In this document: piece by piece, positions 42,743 to 50,565 of the stretch | Position numbering within the stretch: the first letter of the stretch is position 1 | Layout of the letters: each line of letters starts with the position of its first letter | Assembly (NCBI GenBank): GCA_016125185.1 | Contig: WGMG01000007.1 | Span: 124,001-188,000, forward strand | Length of the DNA stretch: 64,000 nucleotides | Source: Armatimonadota bacterium | GTDB lineage: Bacteria; Armatimonadota; Fimbriimonadia; Fimbriimonadales; Fimbriimonadaceae | Reading direction: 5' to 3' | Program-made: the position numbers and the translations under genes | Notes under the pieces: generated by a model | The model's database searches: none | What the model was told of the DNA's origin: nothing | What the model saw: only the letters and a program-made list of their open reading frames with translations

Positions 42743-44451
42743 ACATCGACAAGCCGTTAAGCGAGATTTTCGTTGAAGAAGGTTTCGTAACTCGCGAGGA
42801 GCTCAATGAGATTCTCGCCCACCGAGAGGACACGACCGAGCCTCTCGGTAGCTTGCTTGTCCGGCTGAAGAAGATCACCGAGAAGCAAAAGCTTCAATGT
42901 ATGGGCATCCAGATGGGTGTCCCATTTGTCGATCTCGCCAAGACCGAGCTCGACGTTAACGCGGCCAACATCATCTCCCACTCGGTCGCGGTTCGCCTTC
43001 TTGTTTTCCCCGTCGAAGTCACCGAAGTGTCCGCATCGGTGGCGATGGTGGACCCGCTCAACCTCTCCGCCCTCGACGAACTCACGAACCTGACCGGTCG
43101 AGACATCGACCCGCTGATTGCCACCGAGACCGACATCCGCGAGTCGATTTTCCGGGCTTTCGGCGCTTACGACGACCTCGGTGAAATTCTTGGAGAAGCC
43201 GTCCGCGGCGTCGACACCGACAGCGTCAAGCTTCAAGGAGCCGAAGAAGAAGACCAGGACCCGGTCAACGTCGTTGACCTCAAAGAAGTCGGTGACGGTG
43301 CACCTGTCGTCAAGCTTGCCAACGCGCTCTTGGTACGGGCTATCGGCATGAGAGCTTCGGACATCCACATCGAACCGTTCCAACGCAAGGTCCGCGTCCG
43401 TGTCCGTATCGACGGCCTGTTACAGGAGATCATGGTGGTCCCCAAGGATCTCCAGCTTCCACTCGCGTCGAGGATCAAGCTGATGGCCGGACTCGACATC
43501 GCCGAGCGCCGAGCGCCGCAGGATGGTCGCTGCACCCTCGTCGCGCCGCAAGGTGAATTCGACTTCCGCGTCTCAACATATCCCAGCGTCTTCGGCGAAA
43601 CCCTCGTTATCCGAATCCTCGATAAGAACGCCGCGATGATCAACCTGTCTCGATTGGGCATCCACAAGAGCGGCATGAAGACCCTGATCTCCAAATTGGA
43701 GGAGCCGCAGGGCCTCATCCTCGTTACCGGACCAACCGGTTCGGGCAAAACCACCACGCTTTACGCCGCACTGCACCACCTCAACTCGATCTATCGAAAC
43801 ATTATCACCATCGAAGACCCGGTCGAGTACCAGATGGAAGGCATCACCCAGGCAAGCCTCAATGTCCGCGCAGGCGTGTCGTTTGCCACTGGCCTTCGCG
43901 CCATGCTTCGCCAGGACCCGGACGTCATTCTCGTTGGCGAAATTCGCGATGCCGATACGGCTTCGATCGCGACCGAAGCGGCTTTGACTGGCCACCTCGT
44001 GTTGAGTTCGCTCCACGCCAATGATGCGTCGAGCTCGATCACCCGACTGCTCGATATGGGCGTCGAACCGTTTCTGTTGGGCGGTTCTATCACCTGCGCG
44101 GTCGCCCAGCGACTGGTGCGAACGAATTGCACGAAGTGCCTCGAAGAGTACAAGCCCGACCCCGAGAATATTCGGCGGCTGGGGCTCGAAGTCCAGGCTA
44201 ACTACGTCCGTGGCCGTGGATGCGAGCACTGCTCGAAGACCGGCTATCGGGGACGAGTCGGCATCTACGAATGTCTCGACATGAATTCCGAACTACGCCG
44301 GATGATTCTGTCTGGGCGTCACGCGTCGGAGATTCAGAAGGCAGCCGTCAATGCTGGCATGCTCACGCTTCGCCAAGACGCCGCTGACAAGGTTTTGGAA
44401 GGAAGAACGACGGTTGAGGAGGTCCTGCGGGTGACCGCAGAGCACGTCTAA
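42739..44451 (+). CDS. pilB: Pilus assembly ATPase PilB
   Basis: A 570-residue extension motor ATPase. The N-terminal region (residues 1-150) is of the MshEN/GspE_N type; the first half reads LSEIFVEEGFVTREELNEIL, the second LGSLLVRLKKITEKQKLQ. Walker A is GPTGSGKTTTLYAAL near residue 330, the aspartate box and Walker B follow (DPDVILVGEIRDADTASIA). A four-cysteine zinc motif, CTKC...CEHC, lies near residues 463-495, typical of GspE/PilB. It drives pilus extension at the inner membrane. It overlaps pilQ by 4 bp and pilC by 1 bp. No pilT lies in the window. Confidence 0.95.
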   Translation: MNIDKPLSEIFVEEGFVTREELNEILAHREDTTEPLGSLLVRLKKITEKQKLQCMGIQMGVPFVDLAKTELDVNAANIISHSVAVRLLVFPVEVTEVSASVAMVDPLNLSALDELTNLTGRDIDPLIATETDIRESIFRAFGAYDDLGEILGEAVRGVDTDSVKLQGAEEEDQDPVNVVDLKEVGDGAPVVKLANALLVRAIGMRASDIHIEPFQRKVRVRVRIDGLLQEIMVVPKDLQLPLASRIKLMAGLDIAERRAPQDGRCTLVAPQGEFDFRVSTYPSVFGETLVIRILDKNAAMINLSRLGIHKSGMKTLISKLEEPQGLILVTGPTGSGKTTTLYAALHHLNSIYRNIITIEDPVEYQMEGITQASLNVRAGVSFATGLRAMLRQDPDVILVGEIRDADTASIATEAALTGHLVLSSLHANDASSSITRLLDMGVEPFLLGGSITCAVAQRLVRTNCTKCLEEYKPDPENIRRLGLEVQANYVRGRGCEHCSKTGYRGRVGIYECLDMNSELRRMILSGRHASEIQKAAVNAGMLTLRQDAADKVLEGRTTVEEVLRVTAEHV

Positions 44452-45683
44452 TGGTTTCGTACGCTTACAAGGGAATCGACGGCGGCGGCAGCAAGATCGA
44501 GGGGCATATTTCAGCCGCATCAATCGAAGACGCCGAGAAGAAGCTGTCTCTCCAAAACATCTCGATTCATGTTCTTCGGCCCGAGGCGAGCGGAAAAGCG
44601 ATCAAAAAGTCGGAGTCATCCGACCGATCGGTTAAGACCGTGCGTCGCAAAGTCTCGGCGCAGGATTCGGCCGACGTCCTCAGCAACCTTGCCATCATGT
44701 CCGAGACCGGTGTGCCATTCGTCGAGGCCCTGGATGCGGTCATCTACGGTGCCCGAACGCCTGCCATCAAGGAGTCGCTAACCGCCGTAAAGGAAGGCGT
44801 CGTCGGTGGACAAGGTCTCGCGTTCTCGATGCGTCTCGCCCCGAACATGTTCCCCCAGATCATCACGGATATGATTCGCGTGGCCGAGTCGGGCGGCAAG
44901 TTCGACCAGGCCCTGCGCAACGGCGCAAACTATCTCGCCCGCGTCGCCGACTTTCGCAAAAAGATCATCAACGCGATGATGTATCCGATGGTCATGCTCG
45001 GCGTATCGCTGTCGACTGTCCTTATCCTCATTTTGTTCGTCATGCCGCGTTTCGGCAAGATCTTCAGCCAGATGAAGGCGAAGATTCCCGTCACGACCAA
45101 GCTGCTCCTCAGCGCCGGTGATGCCATTCGCGCAAATCCCGTCGGGGCCGCCATCGCCGTCGTCGGAACCATTCTCGCCCTCGTCTTTTTGTTGCGGTTA
45201 GAGCCGGTGAAGAAGCTCCGCGCGAAGGTGGTTAATCGAATTCCCGTGCTGGGCGATTTGGTCAAGCGTTTGGCTATCGCTCGCTCTCTGCAGACGATCG
45301 CCGCCCTTTCGACCTCCAATGTCCAGCTCTTGACTGCGCTGGAACAGGGCGCAAAAGTGGCGGGTCACCCCGATGTCCAAAAGGCGCTCCTCGATGCCCG
45401 CGATCAGATCGAACACGGTAGTTCTTTATTCGAAGCCATCGAAGAGACCGGAGTCTTCCCCAAACAGATCACGCAAATGATCTCTGTGGGCGAAAAAACC
45501 GGGCGACTCTCTCAGCTTTTGGAGACGATCTGCGTCACGATGGAGCAAGAAATTGACAACCGTCTGAAGGCGCTGGTTTCGATCATCGAACCCCTCATGA
45601 TTGTCACGATGGGCGTGATCGTAGGTTCAATTACGGTCTCGATCATCGGTCCAATCTACTCTGTTGTCGAGAATATTCACTAA
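44451..45683 (+). CDS. pilC: Pilus inner-membrane platform protein PilC
   Basis: A 410-residue protein with two GspF domains. Each has the pattern of soluble helical bundle followed by membrane helices: AQDSADVLSNLAIMSETGVPF in the first and AIARSLQTIAALSTSNVQLL in the second, plus KIINAMMYPMVMLGVSLSTV and the terminal helix PLMIVTMGVIVGSITVSIIG. PilC is the platform turned by the motor ATPases. It overlaps pilB by 1 bp. The major pilin gene follows after 75 bp. Confidence 0.94.
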   Translation: MVSYAYKGIDGGGSKIEGHISAASIEDAEKKLSLQNISIHVLRPEASGKAIKKSESSDRSVKTVRRKVSAQDSADVLSNLAIMSETGVPFVEALDAVIYGARTPAIKESLTAVKEGVVGGQGLAFSMRLAPNMFPQIITDMIRVAESGGKFDQALRNGANYLARVADFRKKIINAMMYPMVMLGVSLSTVLILILFVMPRFGKIFSQMKAKIPVTTKLLLSAGDAIRANPVGAAIAVVGTILALVFLLRLEPVKKLRAKVVNRIPVLGDLVKRLAIARSLQTIAALSTSNVQLLTALEQGAKVAGHPDVQKALLDARDQIEHGSSLFEAIEETGVFPKQITQMISVGEKTGRLSQLLETICVTMEQEIDNRLKALVSIIEPLMIVTMGVIVGSITVSIIGPIYSVVENIH

Positions 45684-45758
45684 TTTGTCGAACTTTTTTG
45701 TCCCATAAACCTGGAGAACGAATTACCAGGTTCCGACATGAATAGAGAAGAGAGGCTT

Positions 45759-46199
45759 ATGAAAAACATTCGGCTCGGAAAGGTTTGGAAGAAGGGCTTT
45801 ACTCTGGTAGAGCTCCTGATCGTTATCATCATCATCGCGGTGCTCGCCGCCGTCGCGATTCCCAAGTTCAAGGACTCGGGCATCCGGAGTAAGGAATCCG
45901 CTTTGCGAAGCAACCTGAAGGTCGTCCGCGACGCCATCGACGTTTTCAAGACTGACACCGGCGCTTATCCGGCGGGACTGTCTGACCTGTCCTCGACCTC
46001 GGCTCCGACTGCTGGTCTGGACAACAGTGGTACTTCCAAGAGTATTACGAACACCGACTGGCGCGGCCCTTACGTCCAGGATGTCCCGGTTGACATCAAT
46101 GGATCGGCTTTCACGTACAGCACGGCTTCTGGCTCGGTCGGTAAGATCAACGCCAGCTCTGGTACCGCTCTCGACGGCACGAACTATAACACCTGGTAA
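45759..46199 (+). CDS. Major pilin / GspG-like pseudopilin
   Basis: A 146-residue prepilin, probably the main fibre subunit of the cluster. The leader KNIRLGKVWKKG is cut before F14; E18 lies in FTLVE, followed by the hydrophobic helix LLIVIIIIAVLAAVAIPKF and RSKESALRSNLKVVRDAID. The end GPYVQDVPVDING recalls GspG. I start at ATG 45759 because AAGAGAGG sits 5 bases upstream; ATG 45738 is an alternative. It is last in the pil operon and lies before a strong terminator. Confidence 0.9.
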   Translation: MKNIRLGKVWKKGFTLVELLIVIIIIAVLAAVAIPKFKDSGIRSKESALRSNLKVVRDAIDVFKTDTGAYPAGLSDLSSTSAPTAGLDNSGTSKSITNTDWRGPYVQDVPVDINGSAFTYSTASGSVGKINASSGTALDGTNYNTW

Positions 46200-46224
46200 G
46201 AACCACTCGGTTCTGAGCCACGCG

Positions 46225-46265
46225 GATGCGGACTTAGATGCAAATCTGAGTCCGCATCTTCATTT
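46225..46265 (+). terminator. Strong hairpin at the end of the pil operon
   Basis: GATGCGGACTTAGAT and ATCTGAGTCCGCATC form a 15-bp stem with one U-G pair and a GCAA tetraloop (GNRA type), then TTCATTT. It lies 25 bp after the pilin stop and 39 bp before rpsU. A tight stem of this kind suits partial termination or 3' protection of the abundant pilin message. Confidence 0.8.
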
Positions 46266-46297
46266 CGGGTATCCTAGACTATTCAAAGGAGTTTTCA

Positions 46298-46468
46298 TTG
46301 ATCTACGTCGTAGTCCAACCTAACGAATCTATTGACAGTGCGCTGAAGAAATTTAACATGAAGCTGCAGCAGAGCGGCGTTCTCCGAGAGCTCAAAGAGC
46401 ACTCGCACTACGAGAAGCCGAGCGAGAAGCGCCGACGACAGGCCCGACGCCGAACCACCCGAGGCTAA
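46298..46468 (+). CDS. rpsU: Small ribosomal subunit protein bS21
   Basis: A 56-residue protein that starts with TTG: IYVVVQPNESIDSALKKFN, then MKLQQSGVLRELKEHSHYEK and a basic tail PSEKRRRQARRRTTRG. That is a full bS21, a 30S protein near the anti-Shine-Dalgarno sequence. The start is fixed by an ideal ribosome binding site AAAGGAG 6 bases upstream of TTG 46298. The non-ATG start and short length make it easy to miss. ybeY follows 49 bp downstream, a usual neighbour. Confidence 0.95.
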   Translation: MIYVVVQPNESIDSALKKFNMKLQQSGVLRELKEHSHYEKPSEKRRRQARRRTTRG

Positions 46469-46517
46469 TTCACAGCCTGATCCGATTTTCAGGGAGCGAA
46501 CGCTCCCTTTTTCGTCG

Positions 46518-46997
46518 ATGAGTTTCGAGCCGATCCACAATGCGACCAACACTACGGTCAATCTTGAGAGCCTTGAAAGAACCCTCGTCGCCACGAAAGA
46601 ACTGCTCGGAATTTCCCGACCTATCGCCGTACGCCTCATGGACGATGCGGAGATGATCGACCTCAATACGCGGTTTCGCCAGGTGGAATCTAGCACCGAC
46701 GTGCTGACCTTTCCTTCCGGTCTTGCCGACCCGTTGCCGCTCGGCGATATTGCCATCTGCGTTCCCTACGGCGAGGCTCAGGCCGCCCTTCGTGGGTTTT
46801 CGCTTGATGATGAGCTTTCTGCCCTCCTTGTTCACGGATGCTTGCATTTGGTCGGGTATGACGATGTCGAGGATGAGGACAAAGCGGCGATGCAGGCGAA
46901 AATGAACGAGATCGGCGAGAAATTGGGGATTCCAATCGACGCGGAATGGACGTCTGTATTACATCAGGCACACGATTCGGCCCGGATGGAGCGATGA
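46518..46997 (+). CDS. ybeY: Endoribonuclease YbeY
   Basis: A 159-residue zinc-dependent RNase that matures 16S rRNA and helps 70S quality control. Family marks are STDVLTFPSG (residues 59-68), LGDIAICVP and the metal motif LVHGCLHLVGYDDVEDED. The consensus is H-G-x-L-H-L-x-G-Y-D-H; H106 and H110 are present, but the third histidine (position 116) is an aspartate. Neighbours rpsU, DgkA and CorC agree with the usual ybeY context. The start of the next gene overlaps its stop. Confidence 0.92.
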   Translation: MSFEPIHNATNTTVNLESLERTLVATKELLGISRPIAVRLMDDAEMIDLNTRFRQVESSTDVLTFPSGLADPLPLGDIAICVPYGEAQAALRGFSLDDELSALLVHGCLHLVGYDDVEDEDKAAMQAKMNEIGEKLGIPIDAEWTSVLHQAHDSARMER

Positions 46998-47707
46998 AGA
47001 GTCGACGTAACATCTTCGAACCCTTCAAGGTCGCTCTGAACGGCATCATCTTCACGTTCAAGACCCAGCGCCACATGAGGTTCCACCTCTACGTGGTCTT
47101 CGTCGTCATCCTGCTCGGCCTTTTCGTCAACCTTGGCCTGCGCGAGATGCTGGTCTTGCTCTTCACGATCTCGCTCGTCGTCGTCGCCGAAATGTTCAAC
47201 TCCGCTATTGAGGCGGTGGTGGACCTCGTCAGTCCTAACTACAACCCGATGGCGAAGTTCGCAAAGGACATCTCCGCCGGAGCCGTGCTCATCACGACGA
47301 TGATCGCGCTCGTGGTCGGCGCGATGCTCATCCTCGGTGAGAACCGGTGGGAAACCCTGAAGGTGCATCTGAGTTCCGAGGCTCCGGTCATCGGTCCCGG
47401 CTTGCGCATCATTATCGGCGCGTTCTTGTGCATCCTTGCCACCATTATTGGTAAGGGTCTCGGCAAGCGTGGACAGGTGCTTCAAGGCGGATTGGTGAGC
47501 GGGCACGCGGCCCTCGGGTTCTTTTTCGCTACTTGCGCCGTCTTGCTCACCACCAACGCCCTCGCCGCCGGGCTGGCCGTCCTCCTTGCCGCCATCATCG
47601 CCCAAAGCCGCTACGAAGCGAAGTTCCACACGATTGGCGAACTGTCGATCGGAGCCGCCGTCGGCGTGATCATTGGCCTACTGATGTTTGTGTCGTTTAG
47701 CAAGTGA
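46994..47707 (+). CDS. Diacylglycerol kinase-like / PAP2 phosphatase fusion
   Basis: A 237-residue membrane protein with two parts. Residues 1 to about 120 are DgkA-like: FEPFKVALNGIIFTFKTQRH, then VVVAEMFNSAIEAVVDLVSP, the catalytic EMFNSAIE motif. Residues about 140-235 match the C-terminal PAP2 motifs: LVSGHAALGFF (SGH) and AQSRYEAKFHTIGE, which is SRx5H with glutamate in place of the usual distal aspartate. The combination suggests a kinase and phosphatase for undecaprenol or diacylglycerol. ATG 46994 overlaps the ybeY stop; the longer frame from 46946 overlaps it more. Confidence 0.85.
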   Translation: MKSRRNIFEPFKVALNGIIFTFKTQRHMRFHLYVVFVVILLGLFVNLGLREMLVLLFTISLVVVAEMFNSAIEAVVDLVSPNYNPMAKFAKDISAGAVLITTMIALVVGAMLILGENRWETLKVHLSSEAPVIGPGLRIIIGAFLCILATIIGKGLGKRGQVLQGGLVSGHAALGFFFATCAVLLTTNALAAGLAVLLAAIIAQSRYEAKFHTIGELSIGAAVGVIIGLLMFVSFSK

Positions 47708-47754
47708 CTTTGCGTTGAACGTCAAATTTGATATATTGAGTGCAGAAACAAAGA

Positions 47755-48705
47755 ATGAGTGAATCTTCATCTGGTGAACGCGAAGCGCCTGGTCCGCTAA
47801 AGCAATTAACCCAGAAATTACTATTCGGAATCTCGAAGTTATTCATTGGCATTGCCAATGTCTTTGCCAAGCCCGCCGGTGGCTCGGTCGTTCTTCGCAC
47901 CAGCGGACAAACCGGCGAGGAAATCCGTTCGCTCGTGGATTCCGCCGGAGAGACCGGCGAAATGGAATCCGATGAGACCGAACTGATCCATAGCGTTCTC
48001 GAGTTTTCCGATACCGTTGCTCGCGAGATCATGACTCCGCGAACCGACATGGACGCGGTGCCGGTCGATATCAATCCATACGACCTGGTCGAAATCATCC
48101 AGCAGTCGGGCCACTCGCGCATTCCCATTTACGAAGGAAGCGACGACGAGATCGTGGGCATCGTCCATGCGAAGGATCTCTTCCTCGCGATGCTCCGCGG
48201 TAAGCCCGTCAATATCAGTTCGCTGATGCGCCCGGCCCTGTATGTTACTGAGAACAAGAGCATCGACGAACTGCTGGCCGAGATGCGGGTTACCAAATCT
48301 CAAATGGCGATCATCAAGGACGAGTTCGGCGGCACTTCGGGGATCGTCACCATCGAAGACATCATCGAAGAGTTGGTGGGCGAGATTCAGGACGAACATG
48401 ACGACGAAATGCCGGAAGTATCCGAAACGCAGGAAGGGTATCTCGTCGAGGGCAAAACCCACCTGGACGACATCAATGAGCTGACCGGCTCGGCGTTCGA
48501 AAGCGAAGACTTCGACACCATCGGCGGGTTCGTCTTTGGTCTCTTTGGCCGACAGCCCAAGCAGGGCGAGTGGCTAGAACATCAAGGTTTCCAATTCAAT
48601 ATCGCTGACACCGACGGCAAACGGATTCTTAAAATTCGCATTATTCCGCCCGATCCGCTGGATTCGTCGCCAATGCCACTAACGGAACAAATTCCCAGTG
48701 CGTAG
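47755..48705 (+). CDS. CorC/HlyC-type CBS-domain protein
   Basis: A 316-residue protein with a pair of CBS domains and a C-terminal CorC_HlyC domain. The first CBS begins at REIMTPRTDMDAVPVDI, the second ends in GGTSGIVTIEDIIEELVGEI, and the CorC part is VEGKTHLDDINELTG to TIGGFVFGLFGRQPKQGEWL. There is no N-terminal DUF21 membrane domain, as in E. coli CorC (YbeX), which likewise sits in a ybeY operon. It has been linked with magnesium and cobalt efflux and ribosome maintenance. I start at ATG 47755; an upstream TTG is in frame. Confidence 0.9.
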   Translation: MSESSSGEREAPGPLKQLTQKLLFGISKLFIGIANVFAKPAGGSVVLRTSGQTGEEIRSLVDSAGETGEMESDETELIHSVLEFSDTVAREIMTPRTDMDAVPVDINPYDLVEIIQQSGHSRIPIYEGSDDEIVGIVHAKDLFLAMLRGKPVNISSLMRPALYVTENKSIDELLAEMRVTKSQMAIIKDEFGGTSGIVTIEDIIEELVGEIQDEHDDEMPEVSETQEGYLVEGKTHLDDINELTGSAFESEDFDTIGGFVFGLFGRQPKQGEWLEHQGFQFNIADTDGKRILKIRIIPPDPLDSSPMPLTEQIPSA

Positions 48706-48714
48706 GAAACCTCA

Positions 48715-49431
48715 ATGAGTCTTGTCGCCCCTCTGCAGTCCGACCGTCGGCTTTGGGTCCTCCGCAACTTCGATCTATTCAAGACTCTGCGGGACCAGGA
48801 CTTGGATGGGCTCTTGCAGGCCAGCCGCGTCGTAACGTTCGGGCGTAACGACCATATCTGTATGGCGGGCGTCAAGCACACCCACGCTTACTTGGTGAAA
48901 GAAGGCAACGTACGCATCGTTCACAACCATCCGACGGGTAAGCGACTCACCCTCGGCATCCTGAAGCCCGGGGAACTGATTGGCGACGTCGATCTCTTTC
49001 ACAACGAACTGCCAGTGGGCGAAAGCGCCGAGGCAATCGGCGAGGTCCAGCTTTACGCCGTTCCGGTGGACCTGCTCCAAAAGGCGATTCTATCCAGCCC
49101 CGATGTGACCCTCAAGCTGTCGAAGATGATCGGCGATCGCCGTGCCGAGGTCGTTAACCTTATCCAAGACGTGCTCTTTTTGACCGTCCCTCAGAGATTG
49201 GCCAAGCTGTTCCTTCGCCTTTCTGGCGAGTTTCCCGGCACCACCAAGAACGGACGCCCGTTCGTGAATCTCAAGCTCACCCACGCCGAACTAGCTGACC
49301 TTGTCGGTTCCAACCGAGAAGCCGTCAGCGCCACCCTTAGCAAGTTCAAACAGCAGGGAATCGTCGAGATCATCAAGGGCTTTGCCGTCATCAAAAACAC
49401 CGAAAAACTCGAAGAACTCGCCAAAAGCTGA
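48715..49431 (+). CDS. Crp/Fnr-family transcription regulator
   Basis: A 238-residue protein. Residues about 15-130 are a cyclic-nucleotide-binding-type beta-barrel (LVKEGNVRIVHNHPTGKRL, LGILKPGELIGDVDLF), then the long dimer helix, then a winged helix-turn-helix near 170-225 (LTHAELADLVGSNREAVSATL, KFKQQGIVEI). There is no four-cysteine cluster, so it is not an iron-sulphur FNR. The ligand is unknown. It starts 9 bp after the CorC-like gene, and a palindrome of Crp geometry follows its stop. Confidence 0.9.
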   Translation: MSLVAPLQSDRRLWVLRNFDLFKTLRDQDLDGLLQASRVVTFGRNDHICMAGVKHTHAYLVKEGNVRIVHNHPTGKRLTLGILKPGELIGDVDLFHNELPVGESAEAIGEVQLYAVPVDLLQKAILSSPDVTLKLSKMIGDRRAEVVNLIQDVLFLTVPQRLAKLFLRLSGEFPGTTKNGRPFVNLKLTHAELADLVGSNREAVSATLSKFKQQGIVEIIKGFAVIKNTEKLEELAKS

Positions 49432-49434
49432 CCG

Positions 49435-49454
49435 ACTGTATTCCCGCATACAGT
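49435..49454. promoter_or_regulatory. Crp-type palindrome upstream of yceI
   Basis: ACTGTAT-tcccgc-ATACAGT is a perfect inverted repeat with 7-base arms and a 6-base spacer, the geometry of Crp-family operators (TGTGA-N6-TCACA). It lies 3 bp after the Crp-family regulator gene and 42 bp before the YceI-like gene start, at a suitable place for an operator of the latter. Confidence 0.6.
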
Positions 49455-49496
49455 TTCTTGTCTCGGAGCAGGAGTACGTTAGAGGTAGGAAAAATC

Positions 49497-50096
49497 ATGA
49501 GCGTACTGATCGCCTCCCTGGCACTCCATGCAATCTCGCCGTTGGCTTTGGCCGAAAACAAGACCTTCGACTTTAGCCGCCCGAACCTGGCACCGCAGCA
49601 GGTCGTCGTTTTCGAAAGCAATACCGCACTGGAAGACATCGTTGGCCGCACCAACAAGGTGAAGGGTTCGATCAGCGGCGACGTCGCAAAACGATCTGGC
49701 ACCGGCAAAATCTCCATCGATCTGGCTTCGCTGAATTCCGGTGTCGATCTTCGGGATGAACACATGCGAAGCGAAGGTTGGCTGAACGTGGCCAAGTATC
49801 CCACCGCCGAATTCCAGACTTCCGCCGTGAAGTTTGTGGGCGGCAACAACTTCGACGTGACCGGCAAGTTCAGCCTTCACGGCGTCACCAAGACGATCAA
49901 GACCCGAGCCGTGATCAAGTACATGCCGGAGAGCGACCTCACTAAGCGAAACCACTTCGATGGCGACGTCATTCAGGTCAAGACCAAGTTCGATATCAAA
50001 CTCAGCGACTATGGCATCAAGATCATGGATATCGCCAAAGACAAGGTGTCGAATTCGATTTCGATCAGCGTTTCCGTCGTCGGTACGACCAAATAA
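49497..50096 (+). CDS. YceI-family exported protein
   Basis: A 199-residue protein with a signal peptide (SVLIASLALHAISPLALA, cleaved before ENK). The body is the YceI eight-stranded barrel that binds isoprenoid lipids: TALEDIVGRTNKVKGSISG, the DLRDEHMRSEGWLNVAKYPTAEF segment typical of the family, and DVTGKFSLHGVTKTI. The reason for its induction is unknown, but the palindrome in front suggests control by the regulator encoded next to it. Confidence 0.9.
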   Translation: MSVLIASLALHAISPLALAENKTFDFSRPNLAPQQVVVFESNTALEDIVGRTNKVKGSISGDVAKRSGTGKISIDLASLNSGVDLRDEHMRSEGWLNVAKYPTAEFQTSAVKFVGGNNFDVTGKFSLHGVTKTIKTRAVIKYMPESDLTKRNHFDGDVIQVKTKFDIKLSDYGIKIMDIAKDKVSNSISISVSVVGTTK

Positions 50097-50109
50097 CCAA
50101 CCCCCACAA

Positions 50110-50130
50110 GCCGGCCGGTTTCCGGCCGGC
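50110..50130. terminator. GC-rich hairpin after yceI
   Basis: GCCGGCCGG-ttt-CCGGCCGGC is a perfect 9-bp stem with a 3-base loop, 13 bp after the YceI stop and 9 bp before the next ATG. The stem is very stable, but no T-run follows, so it may slow or partly stop transcription between the two genes. Confidence 0.55.
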
Positions 50131-50138
50131 CCCTTCTC

Positions 50139-50522
50139 ATGAAGAAATTCTTTTTCGCCATCGCCATCCTTTGCGCGCTTGGCTTTCTCGCAACCTTCGC
50201 CGTGCAGTCGAGCTACCACGGCAAGGCGAAGCTGATTCAACGGATCGAAAAGTCGGCGAGCGCCGACCTCTTCGGTGACGCTGGAACCCCAATCGGCGAA
50301 CCCGCCGAATATGTCATCGAAGACCCCAAGGCTTTCATTGGCGGTCCCGACGATAAGGGTGTCTACCAGGTCGATGAGGGCTACCTGAAAGCCCACCAAA
50401 TCTATCCCACTCAGCTCAAGACGATCGACTTCTTCACGGGTGCCTTCCGCATCGGATTCGGGATTGCTGGCGTTATTGCAGCCCTGATCGCCTGGCGAAT
50501 GAAACTCAAGTCGTCGAACTAG
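50139..50522 (+). CDS. Small membrane protein, unknown function
   Basis: A 127-residue protein with an N-terminal membrane segment (FFFAIAILCALGFLATFAV), a polar loop of about 75 residues, and a second segment at the end (IGFGIAGVIAALIAWRM) with a basic tail, so both ends face the same side. I recognise no family. It is 42 bp downstream of yceI with a GC-rich hairpin between them. Confidence 0.7.
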   Translation: MKKFFFAIAILCALGFLATFAVQSSYHGKAKLIQRIEKSASADLFGDAGTPIGEPAEYVIEDPKAFIGGPDDKGVYQVDEGYLKAHQIYPTQLKTIDFFTGAFRIGFGIAGVIAALIAWRMKLKSSN

Positions 50523-50565
50523 GTCTCACCAGCAACAATTCGTCAAGCGTAGTAAGATGGACCTT

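Noticed and set aside
49435-49454. LexA (SOS) box
   Set aside because: CTGT and ACAG are ten bases apart, not eight as in the E. coli-type LexA box; the spacing fits Crp-type sites better.
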